NCBI GenBank assembly: GCA_002451215.1
Contig: DKBM01000059.1
Span: forward strand, 1 to 14,714
Length of the DNA stretch: 14,714 nt
Reading direction: 5' to 3'
Source of the DNA: SM1-46 sp002451215
GTDB lineage: Bacteria > Pseudomonadota > Gammaproteobacteria > Acidiferrobacterales > Sulfurifustaceae
This document shows positions 7,567-14,069 of the stretch, one piece after another (position 1 is the first letter of the stretch; each line of letters opens with the position of its first letter). The notes beneath the pieces were generated by a model. The model worked only from the letters and a program-made list of their open reading frames with translations. It ran no database searches and was not told where the DNA came from. Both the position numbers and the translations under genes were made by a program.

Positions 7567-8649
7567 TTACTTCTGGATCATCGAGTCAGTCCACACCGGT
7601 TTGCCGGCGGCGTCCTTGATTTCCTTCTTCCAGGTGCTTTCAACCAGCGCCACCACACTGCCCGGCATTGCCACGTAATGCAGCTCGTCGGCCATCTTGT
7701 CGCCGTGATGGTAGGCCCAGTCGAAGAACTTCAGTAGCTCCTTGGCAACCTCAGGCTTCGCCTGCTGCTTATAGACGAGGATGAAGGTCGCTCCCGTTAT
7801 CGGCCAGCTCTTTGCGCCGGGCTGGTCGGTAAGCATCAAATTGAAGCCCGGGGTTCCGGTCCAATCCGCTCCGGCAGCAGCTGCCTGGAAGGAATTGCTG
7901 TCGGGCCGAACAAAATTGCCTTGCTTGTTCTGCATCTGCGCGTAGGCCATCTTGTTTTGCAGGGCGTAGGCATACTCCACGTAACCGATCGATCCTTTCA
8001 GGCGCTGTACGTAGGAGGCAACACCTTCATTGCCCTTGCCACCGACGCCGGCTGGCCACGACACGGACGTGTTGTTGCCAATCTTGGACTTGAACTCGGC
8101 GCTCACCTTGGAAAGGTAATGCGTGAAGATATAGGTTGTGCCGGAGCCATCGGCGCGATGCACAACACTGATCTTGTCGGCCGGCAGCTTGAGGCCAGAA
8201 TTGAGCTTGGCAATCGCGGGATCGTTCCATGTCTTGATCTTGCCGAGGTAGATATCCGCCAGGACTGCACCGGAGAGCTTGAGATCGCCTGCCTTGACGC
8301 CCGTCACGTTAATGACGGGAACCACGCCTCCCATCACCATCGGAAACTGCATCAGCCCCGCCGCGCTCAGATCCTCGACCTTGAGTGGCTTGTCGGACGC
8401 GCCGAAGTCGACCGTCTTGCCCTTGATCTGCTTGATGCCCCCGCCCGAGCCGATGGACTGGTAGTTCAGGCTCACGCCAGTCTTGGTTTTGTAGGCCTCC
8501 GCCCATTTCGCGTAGATGGGATAGGGGAAGGTTGCGCCAGCGCCGGTAATTGTCTGGGCGGCCATAGCGACGCCTGAGGCTAGGCCAATCGTGCCGGCCA
8601 TAACCGTGGCGACGATCAGGTGCGCGCAGTTACGCGGGGTTGTGCTCAT
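7567..8649 (-). CDS. pstS: Periplasmic phosphate-binding protein PstS
   Basis: Captures phosphate in the periplasm and delivers it to PstC-PstA. The 360-residue product begins with a Sec signal peptide: basic start, hydrophobic core LIVATVMAGTIGL, and probable cleavage after AMA near residue 30. Hallmarks follow: ITGAGATFPYPIYAKW, YQSIGSGGGIKQI, DFGASDKPL and the phosphate-contacting RADGSGTT. No lipobox is present, so it is soluble rather than a lipoprotein. The ATG at 8649 is set by GGAG (8657-8660) seven bases upstream. The frame stays open to 8727, but that would place Pho-box repeats inside the coding region and put 26 extra residues before the signal peptide. It is the first gene of the pst operon and preceded by PhoB-type repeats. 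Confidence 0.97.
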   Translation of the reverse strand: MSTTPRNCAHLIVATVMAGTIGLASGVAMAAQTITGAGATFPYPIYAKWAEAYKTKTGVSLNYQSIGSGGGIKQIKGKTVDFGASDKPLKVEDLSAAGLMQFPMVMGGVVPVINVTGVKAGDLKLSGAVLADIYLGKIKTWNDPAIAKLNSGLKLPADKISVVHRADGSGTTYIFTHYLSKVSAEFKSKIGNNTSVSWPAGVGGKGNEGVASYVQRLKGSIGYVEYAYALQNKMAYAQMQNKQGNFVRPDSNSFQAAAAGADWTGTPGFNLMLTDQPGAKSWPITGATFILVYKQQAKPEVAKELLKFFDWAYHHGDKMADELHYVAMPGSVVALVESTWKKEIKDAAGKPVWTDSMIQK

Positions 8650-8704
8650 GTTGGATCTCCAGATAGGTGTTGTAATAAATCCGCGCGTAGCATGCCGCTC
8701 GCGT

Positions 8705-8743
8705 ATGACAGTTTGATGAAGAAACATGACAGTTTCGTTACAG
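8705..8743 (-). promoter_or_regulatory. Pho box (PhoB binding site) upstream of pstS
   Basis: On the minus strand four 7-mers resembling the PhoB half-site CTGTCAT follow one another toward pstS: CTGTAAC (8743-8737), CTGTCAT (8732-8726), CTTCATC (8721-8715) and CTGTCAT (8711-8705). The first three are exactly 11 bp apart, as in known Pho boxes; the fourth is 10 bp on. The nearest copy is 55 bases from the pstS ATG. I see no convincing -10 hexamer at the expected distance (CATGCT is the best, three of six matches). Binding by PhoB is inferred from the match and from phoB being in the same locus. Confidence 0.85.
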
Positions 8744-8901
8744 CTCCGTGCGCTCGGAGCTCGTGGATCACTCGCGGCCGAGGCAGGGCGCGAATTGACG
8801 ACGATTCATCGGTAAAGCTGCATGCCGGGAATTTGTGAAAAAGACAGCGCCGCCATGCTTTAGAAGAGAGCTGGGAGCAATATCGTGGAGGTGTATGCGC
8901 T

Positions 8902-9462
8902 ATGTCGACGCAGTTGTGGTCGACCCACGTCACGAATCTCGCGTGTTGGCGCGGTCCTGCCGCTAGCCGGCGTTGGCTGTCGCTGTTCGTTGGAGTGACC
9001 CTGATTTCCAGTGGCGTGTCGGTCGCTGTCCGGGTAAATGGCCGGCCGCAGGACCTGGTTCTTGACAGAGCGGATCTCCACACTTCTGCCGTGGAAACCT
9101 GTCGCCTTCGTCTCCAGGCCTTCGCCGGGGAGGGAAAGCTTGATCGCGATGCGGAGCTCATAGCTCGCGTGCGGGGAGTCGCAGCGCGGATCATTGCGCA
9201 GGCGATTCTGCTCGGGTCACCAAATGGAGAGCGCTTCGGTCGGTACGCGTCCTCCGATGCTTCTCTTGCGAATGCCGCCAAAGCATACGCCCGAGTACCG
9301 CCAGCGCTGCTCAATTTGGCGAGTCAGAATACACATGCGGCATTCGTTGAGACGAGTGTACTCCGGGATCAGCCTGATCACGTTGCATGCATGGCAATGA
9401 CCATCGCCGCCCTTGGTTGTCTCAGGCCGTGTCGGCAAGTTGTTGCAAACCAGGGCCACTGA
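8902..9462 (+). CDS. Exported protein, possible truncated M48-type peptidase
   Basis: An ORF of 186 codons, divergent from pstS. A textbook GGAGGT (8887-8892) stands nine bases before the ATG, so this start looks real. Residues 24-43 form a hydrophobic segment after a basic stretch, fitting a signal peptide or anchor. Residues 45-102 (VNGRPQDLVL then GKLDRDAELIARVRGVAARIIAQAI) resemble the part preceding the catalytic domain in secreted M48 metallopeptidases; this is recognition by eye, not a search. No HEXXH zinc motif follows. From about residue 104 (base 9213) the sequence no longer looks like that family, and no other frame carries it on. The likeliest reading is a gene front end whose rear was lost or replaced. 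A small exported protein of unknown role is the alternative. Confidence 0.45.
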   Translation: MSTQLWSTHVTNLACWRGPAASRRWLSLFVGVTLISSGVSVAVRVNGRPQDLVLDRADLHTSAVETCRLRLQAFAGEGKLDRDAELIARVRGVAARIIAQAILLGSPNGERFGRYASSDASLANAAKAYARVPPALLNLASQNTHAAFVETSVLRDQPDHVACMAMTIAALGCLRPCRQVVANQGH

Positions 9463-9475
9463 CCATCGATGCCAA
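9214..9475. other. Unassigned segment between the peptidase-like front and acr3
   Basis: This stretch follows the point where the peptidase-like similarity stops and runs to the acr3 stop. It lies inside the open frame that ends at 9462, but the encoded residues resemble nothing I know. The opposite strand is also open (9217-9513), with a cysteine-containing peptide (CHACN, CRMC) whose start would lie inside acr3. I find no flanking inverted repeats, target duplication or tRNA end. It may be leftover DNA from an insertion or rearrangement that brought in the arsenic genes; that is only an inference from position. No terminator for acr3 is visible in it. Confidence 0.35.
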
Positions 9476-10558
9476 TTAGGCACCGCTGATGGCGCGCTGT
9501 TCGTACCAGCCACGCGTGCGGTTGACGATCTTTACCACCGATAGCATCACCGGTACCTCGATCAGTACGCCGACCACGGTGGCGAGCGCCGCGCCCGACT
9601 GGAAGCCGAACAGACTAATGGCGGCAGCCACGGCGAGCTCGAAAAAATTGCTGGCGCCGATCAGTGCCGAAGGTGCTGCCACGCAGTGCGCCACGCGGAA
9701 CTGGCGGTTGAGCAGGTAGGCAAGGCCGGAGTTGAAGTACACCTGAATCAATATCGGCACCGCGAGCAGCACGATGACCAAGGGCTGCTTCAGTATTTGC
9801 TCGCCCTGAAACCCGAACAGTAAGACCAGCGTGGCAAGCAGCGCGGCGAGTGATGGGGCGTGCAGGCGCCCGAGCGTGCGATCCAGCAGCCCGGGGCCCC
9901 GTTTCAGCAACGCGCGGCGCCACAGCTGAGCGGCGATCACCGGAATGACGATGTATAGCACCACCGACAGAAACAGGGTGTTCCAGGGAACCGTGATGGC
10001 CGAGAGCCCAAGCAATAGGCCCACGATCGGGGCGAATGCAAACACCATGATGGCGTCGTTCAGCGCCACTTGGGTAAGCGTGAAGTTTGGCTCGCCGTCC
10101 GACAGCCGGCTCCAGACAAATACCATGGCCGTGCATGGCGCCGCCGCCAATAGGATGAGCCCCGCAATATAGGCGTCGAGCTGATCGGCGGGCAGCCAGC
10201 TTGAAAACGCGTGGCGGATGAATAGCCAGCCAAGCAGCGCCATCGAAAACGGCTTTACACCCCAGTTGATGAAGAGCGTCACGCCGATGCCCTTCCAATG
10301 TCGGCGCACCTCGTGCAGCGCACCAAAGTCCACCTTGAGCAGCATCGGCACAATCATGAGCCAGATAAGCGCCGCAACCGGCAGGTTGACGCGAGCCAGC
10401 TCGAGGCGGCCGATGGCCTCGAATATAGACGGAAACAGCTGGCCGAGGCCGATCCCAACCGCGATGCAGAGGAATACCCACAGCGTGAGGTAGCGTTCGA
10501 AGATTCCGAGCGGCTGACCCTGGACCTGTTGGGCGACGACTTCGCACTGAGCGCTCAT
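9476..10558 (-). CDS. acr3: Arsenite efflux transporter, ACR3 family
   Basis: Inner-membrane carrier that expels arsenite (and possibly antimonite) using the proton gradient. The 360-residue product has about ten hydrophobic segments. The conserved cysteine needed for transport is C142 in LAAAPCTAMVFVWS, and the conserved glutamate is E307 in GASNFFELAVA; both motifs are signatures of ACR3, not of the unrelated ArsB family. The RLSDGEPNFTLTQVALND loop is also typical. The ATG at 10558 overlaps the arsC stop as ATGA, so the two are translationally coupled. It is the last gene of the phoBR-cytochrome-arsC-acr3 run. Annotation pipelines often label this family arsB. Confidence 0.96.
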   Translation of the reverse strand: MSAQCEVVAQQVQGQPLGIFERYLTLWVFLCIAVGIGLGQLFPSIFEAIGRLELARVNLPVAALIWLMIVPMLLKVDFGALHEVRRHWKGIGVTLFINWGVKPFSMALLGWLFIRHAFSSWLPADQLDAYIAGLILLAAAPCTAMVFVWSRLSDGEPNFTLTQVALNDAIMVFAFAPIVGLLLGLSAITVPWNTLFLSVVLYIVIPVIAAQLWRRALLKRGPGLLDRTLGRLHAPSLAALLATLVLLFGFQGEQILKQPLVIVLLAVPILIQVYFNSGLAYLLNRQFRVAHCVAAPSALIGASNFFELAVAAAISLFGFQSGAALATVVGVLIEVPVMLSVVKIVNRTRGWYEQRAISGA

Positions 10559-11001
10559 CGTGCGCCCCCGCTTGCCGTAGCGATCCGCAACGAATCGAGC
10601 AAGGCCGCGACACGTGTTATTACCTCGTCCCGGGTCGCGCGGAACTGCACCATGATCTCGTCTTCGGTACCGGTGGCCTTGGCCGGATCGCTGAGCGGCC
10701 AGTGAATCTTGTTCACGCCCGGAGGCAGGACGGGGCAGTGCTCGTCAGCGTGGCCGCAGACCGTGACCACGAGATTGGCGTGACGAAGCATATCGTCGGT
10801 CACGCGCGTCGATTCCTGGCCGGAGATGTCCACGCCGGCCTCTTTCATGACGGTGATGGCACGCGGGTTCTTGCCGTGCGCCTCGATGCCGGCCGATTCG
10901 ATCTCGGCGATGTCGCTGCCCAGATGTTTCGCCCAGCCCTCGGCCATCTGGGATCGGCAGGAGTTTCCGGTGCAAAGGAACAGGATGCGGATTTTGTTCA
11001 T
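10555..11001 (-). CDS. arsC: Arsenate reductase, thioredoxin-coupled type
   Basis: Cytoplasmic enzyme of the low-molecular-weight tyrosine phosphatase fold that reduces arsenate to arsenite. The 148-residue product carries the phosphatase loop CTGNSCRS with nucleophile C10 and R16, the relay cysteines C82 and C89 (VCGHADEHCP), and the acid D105 in SDP. These positions coincide with C10, C82, C89 and D105 of the Staphylococcus aureus pI258 enzyme, which is recycled by thioredoxin rather than glutaredoxin. I chose the ATG at 11001 (MNKIRILFLCTGNS); the frame is open to 11058, but the extra residues would run into the stop region of the cytochrome gene. No strong ribosome binding site is seen (GAGAAG). 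It lies 34 bases after the cytochrome and overlaps acr3 by four. Confidence 0.96.
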   Translation of the reverse strand: MNKIRILFLCTGNSCRSQMAEGWAKHLGSDIAEIESAGIEAHGKNPRAITVMKEAGVDISGQESTRVTDDMLRHANLVVTVCGHADEHCPVLPPGVNKIHWPLSDPAKATGTEDEIMVQFRATRDEVITRVAALLDSLRIATASGGAR

Positions 11002-11035
11002 GGATGACTTCTCGCGGCGATACGCGTGGTTTGAA

Positions 11036-11464
11036 CTACTTGAGTCTGAAACTGGCATGACAGGCCACGCACTGTTGCGTCAGTTCGGCGAGTGCGCCGA
11101 GCGCGTGGGAGGGTTCGTTGGTTGCGCTTGCCTCCTGCGCGGCGCGCGCGAAGCGGCTGGCGGCGCGATGCATGTTGGTCCCGATGTCTTGCATGGCCTT
11201 CGGCATGTAAGGCGCCATGTGCGAGGCGCCGTGCCGCTCCAACGAGCTCATACCGATGCGTTGCTCGGCGACATCCGCCGCCTGATCGTACCGGCCCGCT
11301 GCCAGCGCCGCCTGAATTTCAAAGAGTGCGGCAAGGTGATCGCGCATGTTGGCGAGCATGTGCTCATGCATCGGTGCCGGCATCGAGACCCGTTGTCGGG
11401 CGTCGGCCGCATGGGCGGTTTCCAGTAACAGGCAGCTAATGAGCAGAGCAGTCGTTAGTCGCAC
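11036..11464 (-). CDS. Periplasmic cytochrome c'-like haem protein
   Basis: Predicted exported c-type cytochrome of 142 residues. A GTG start at 11464 gives a compact signal peptide (hydrophobic core LTTALLISCLLL, cleavage near AHAA, residues 17-20), and GGGGAG at 11473-11478 stands eight bases upstream, which decides the start. ATGs at 11491 and 11524 are in frame, the latter directly after the phoR stop, but would give an unusually long lead before the hydrophobic core. The mature part is strongly helical, with the single haem motif CVACH (C132, C135, H136) near the C-terminus. That is the layout of cytochrome c'/c-556 four-helix bundles, which carry electrons or bind gases such as NO. Its role beside arsC is unknown. 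The placement 60 bases after phoR and 34 before arsC suggests one transcript. Confidence 0.82.
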   Translation of the reverse strand: MRLTTALLISCLLLETAHAADARQRVSMPAPMHEHMLANMRDHLAALFEIQAALAAGRYDQAADVAEQRIGMSSLERHGASHMAPYMPKAMQDIGTNMHRAASRFARAAQEASATNEPSHALGALAELTQQCVACHASFRLK

Positions 11465-11524
11465 CTTCGGTTCTCCCCGTTGGAAGGACATATCACGGAA
11501 ACCTGGAGCGGTGGCGCGCGGCAT

Positions 11525-12838
11525 TTAGCCTGTCGCGGCCGCTGGTTCGCGCACTACGCGCGCTGCGGGGAAGATGCAGGTAAAGACGCTGCCGTGTCCC
11601 AGTTCGCTTTCGATCTGAAGTTGCGCGTCGTGGCGCGCCAGGACGTGCTTGACAATCGAAAGCCCAAGTCCGGTTCCGCCGGAAGCGCGCGAGCGCGCGG
11701 TGTCGACGCGGTAGAAGCGCTCGGTGAGATGCGGAATATGTTCGGGCGCGATCCCTTCGCCGGTGTCTTGCACCGAAAAACAAGCCCGGTTGCCTTCCGC
11801 CCACCAGCGAAGCCGGATCTCGCCTCCTGCCGGAGTGTAGCGGACCGCGTTGTTGACGAGGTTCGAGAAGGCGCTGTGCAACTCTTCGCGCGAGCCGAGC
11901 AGTTTCAGGCCTGCTGCCGCATCCAGGCTGATCTGGTGATGTGCCTGGCCGCTCAGAATTTCGGCCTGCTCACGCAGCCCCGCGAGCAATGCCGGGACGT
12001 CGACCGTATCCTCGCGCCGGCGCGGTGGGGCGGTCTCGAGCTTCGATATCGTCAGCAGGTCATCGACCAGCCGTTGCATACGCGCGGACTGTTCCTGCAT
12101 GGTGGCGAGGTAGCGGCGCAGGTCCTCCAGTTGGATGCCCGGCAACCCACTCAGTGTTTCAATAAATCCGGAGAGCACGGTAATCGGCGTGCGCAACTCA
12201 TGCGATACGTTGGCCACGAAGGTGCGGCGCATTTGTTCCAGCCGCTGCAGATGCGTGATATCGCGCCCCAGCACCAGCTTCTGGCGCGCGCCAAACGGGA
12301 TGATCTGGATGCTGACCGTGTTCTCGGTGTTGGCCGGGGAAGGTAGCTCGAGCGGCTCGGTGAAGTCGCCAATCGCAACATAACGGGAAAATCCCGGATC
12401 GCGGAGCAGGTTCCCGAGCCGCATGCCAGCATCCCGCGGGTAGTGTATGCCGAGCCAGCGCGCTGCATTGCGGTTGGCCCACTCGATTTCGTCCTGCTCG
12501 GTCAGGATGACAACCGCATCCGGAAGCGCAGCGGCGGCATTCTGGAAGCGGGCAACCATGTTGGAAAGTTCCTCCTGACGCTGTGCGCCCTGCTTCATGA
12601 GTTTGCGGATTTCCGTGAACACATCGCCCCAGAGCCCCTCGGCGTCCGGAATCTCGGCTTCGGCGCGGTTATGCAACCACCGGTGCAAGCTGTGGAGGTG
12701 GCGCAGCTGGACGCTGATGTAGAAGCCGAAACCAACGGCAGCCGCGACAAAGAATCGATCGGTAGCGAGCCCGATCAGCAGGCTGCCAATCGCTATGAAG
12801 GTGAGAATCCAGATTTCGCGCCACAGACCGGGGTGCAT
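11525..12838 (-). CDS. phoR: Phosphate regulon sensor histidine kinase PhoR
   Basis: Membrane kinase that phosphorylates PhoB when phosphate is scarce and dephosphorylates it when the Pst-PhoU complex reports plenty. The 437 residues match E. coli PhoR in length and plan: two closely spaced membrane segments (about 8-45) with no real periplasmic sensor, a linker, and a PAS domain (about 95-195, with ALPDAVVIL and WANRNAARWLG). The dimerisation helix follows with phospho-acceptor H213 in ANVSHELRTPITVL. The ATPase domain has the N box NLVNNAVRY (326-334), DTGEG (358-362) and GTGLGLS (388-394). The ATG at 12838 starts six bases after the phoB stop. The TAA stop is followed at once by an in-frame ATG of the cytochrome frame. 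Confidence 0.96.
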   Translation of the reverse strand: MHPGLWREIWILTFIAIGSLLIGLATDRFFVAAAVGFGFYISVQLRHLHSLHRWLHNRAEAEIPDAEGLWGDVFTEIRKLMKQGAQRQEELSNMVARFQNAAAALPDAVVILTEQDEIEWANRNAARWLGIHYPRDAGMRLGNLLRDPGFSRYVAIGDFTEPLELPSPANTENTVSIQIIPFGARQKLVLGRDITHLQRLEQMRRTFVANVSHELRTPITVLSGFIETLSGLPGIQLEDLRRYLATMQEQSARMQRLVDDLLTISKLETAPPRRREDTVDVPALLAGLREQAEILSGQAHHQISLDAAAGLKLLGSREELHSAFSNLVNNAVRYTPAGGEIRLRWWAEGNRACFSVQDTGEGIAPEHIPHLTERFYRVDTARSRASGGTGLGLSIVKHVLARHDAQLQIESELGHGSVFTCIFPAARVVREPAAATG

Positions 12839-12844
12839 AGCGGC

Positions 12845-13534
12845 TCAGTGATGCATGGAGAATCGGTAGCCCGCGCCGCGCACGGTCTGGATCAGGTGAT
12901 CGTGTCCGCTCGGGCCTAGGGCCTTGCGCAGCCGACGAATATGCACGTCCACCGTCCGCTCCTCGACATACACATTCTCGCCCCACACGCCATTCAGCAG
13001 TCGTTCCCGCGAATGCACCCGCTCCGGGTGCGTCATGAAGAAATGCAGCAGGCGGAATTCGGTGGGGCCGAGATCGACCCCGCTGCCACGTGCAGTCACG
13101 CGGTGCGTGATGGGGTCGAGGGCGAGACCGTCGGCCTCGACCGCGGTTTCGGTCTGGTGCGGCGCGGTGCGGCGCATCAGTGCCTTGATGCGCGCGATCA
13201 GCTCGCGGGTCGAAAATGGCTTCGTAATATAGTCGTCCGCACCCGAGTCGAACCCGCGGACCTTGTCGTCCTCCTCCGTGCGCGCGGTCAGCATGATGAT
13301 CGGGATATCCTGGGTGAGCTTTTCCTGGCGCAACCGCCGTGCGTAGTCGACCCCGCTCACGTTGGGGAGCATCCAGTCGAGGAGTATGAGGTCCGGCGGC
13401 GCAGCCACGATGCGTGCTTGCGCGGCGCTCGCATCCGGCGCCTCGACACACTCATAACCCGCCTGCGAGAGGGCGAGACAGACCATCTGCCGGATAGCGT
13501 CTTCGTCCTCAACAATAAGAATTCTGCCCTTCAT
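12845..13534 (-). CDS. phoB: Phosphate regulon response regulator PhoB
   Basis: OmpR-type transcription activator binding Pho boxes. The 229 residues comprise a receiver domain (1-120) and a winged-helix DNA-binding domain (about 128-229). The receiver has the acidic pair E9/D10 in IVEDED, phospho-acceptor D53 in LLDWMLP, switch T83 and K105 in ITKPF. The output domain has LGPTEFRLLHFFM, the recognition segment VDVHIRRLRKAL and the wing QTVRGAGYRFS. LLDWMLP and the PTEFRLL helix are typical of PhoB. The ATG at 13534 has AGGTGA about seven bases upstream. The leader contains PhoB-type repeats in reverse orientation, so autoregulation is possible. Confidence 0.97.
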   Translation of the reverse strand: MKGRILIVEDEDAIRQMVCLALSQAGYECVEAPDASAAQARIVAAPPDLILLDWMLPNVSGVDYARRLRQEKLTQDIPIIMLTARTEEDDKVRGFDSGADDYITKPFSTRELIARIKALMRRTAPHQTETAVEADGLALDPITHRVTARGSGVDLGPTEFRLLHFFMTHPERVHSRERLLNGVWGENVYVEERTVDVHIRRLRKALGPSGHDHLIQTVRGAGYRFSMHH

Positions 13535-13549
13535 TGCCGATTCACCTGT

Positions 13550-13578
13550 TTGTCATAGTCCTTTCAATCGGCTGTCAT
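13550..13578 (+). promoter_or_regulatory. Pho-box-like repeats between phoB and the DUF971 gene
   Basis: On the plus strand three 7-mers stand exactly 11 bp apart: TTGTCAT (13550), CTTTCAA (13561) and CTGTCAT (13572). They match the PhoB half-site CTGTCAT at six, five and seven of seven positions. The direct repeats point to the right, toward the DUF971 gene, and are only 16-44 bases before the phoB ATG. A weak -10 candidate CATAAG (13586-13591) follows on the plus strand. For phoB, a weak pair TTAACC/TATGAA on the minus strand would place these repeats downstream of its -10. PhoB binding and the target gene are inferred. Confidence 0.65.
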
Positions 13579-13687
13579 TTCATACCATAAGTATTGCATT
13601 TTGGTTAACATGGCGGCACCGGCGGGAACGCTTCTTTCCGGCGCACCACCGCCCACACCGCTATATCCCATAGTGACAGCCCATACC

Positions 13688-14065
13688 ATGGCCGAGAAGA
13701 AAGTCAGACCGACAGATATCAAGCTCCACCAGAAATCGCGCGTACTTGAGATTGCGTTCGACGACGGAACCCACTTCAAGCTGCCGTGCGAGTACCTGCG
13801 GGTGTTCTCACCCTCCGCCGAGGTGCGTGGCCATGGCCCAGGCCAAGAGACGCTGCAGGTCGGCAAGGAGAACGTGAACATCAACGCCATCGAGCCGGTC
13901 GGGACCTATGCGGTTTGCCTGTTTTTCGACGATGGGCACAGCACCGGCATCTATTCATGGGAATGGCTCCATCACCTTGGTGTGAACTTTGACAAGCTTT
14001 GGAACGACTACCTCGCCCGGCTGGAGCAGGCGGGCGTGCAGCGCAAGCCACAGCCAGCGGCGTAG
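13688..14065 (+). CDS. DUF971 protein (gamma-butyrobetaine hydroxylase-like N-terminal domain)
   Basis: A 125-residue protein made of a single DUF971 domain: PTDIKLHQKSRVLEIAFDDG near the start, then FKLPCEYLRVFSPSAEV, INAIEPVGTYAVCLFFDDGHSTGIYSWEWL, and a C-terminal LWNDYLARLE. The same fold forms the small N-terminal domain of gamma-butyrobetaine hydroxylases, but the catalytic oxygenase domain is absent. In plants and some bacteria such proteins have been linked to iron-sulfur cluster handling; that role here is unproven. The ATG at 13688 puts the conserved region just after the start; earlier in-frame starts (13601 TTG, 13610 ATG) add an unrelated Ala/Pro-rich lead. The ribosome binding site is weak. 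The stop lies four bases before ubiE, a common gammaproteobacterial pairing. Confidence 0.85.
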   Translation: MAEKKVRPTDIKLHQKSRVLEIAFDDGTHFKLPCEYLRVFSPSAEVRGHGPGQETLQVGKENVNINAIEPVGTYAVCLFFDDGHSTGIYSWEWLHHLGVNFDKLWNDYLARLEQAGVQRKPQPAA

Positions 14066-14069
14066 CGCC

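Noticed and set aside
8646..9314. Long minus-strand frame (222 codons) upstream of pstS
   Set aside because: It runs through the Pho box and pstS leader, is rich in Arg and Ser, has no recognisable motif, and is opposite an ORF with a strong ribosome binding site.
9217..9513. Minus-strand frame with CHACN and CRMC, a possible zinc-binding peptide
   Set aside because: Its start lies inside acr3, there is no ribosome binding site, and the rest resembles no zinc domain. Kept only as part of the orphan-segment finding.
11465..11524. Earlier ATG starts for the cytochrome (11491 and 11524)
   Set aside because: They put a long polar lead before the signal core; the GTG at 11464 has GGGGAG at ideal distance and gives a normal signal peptide.
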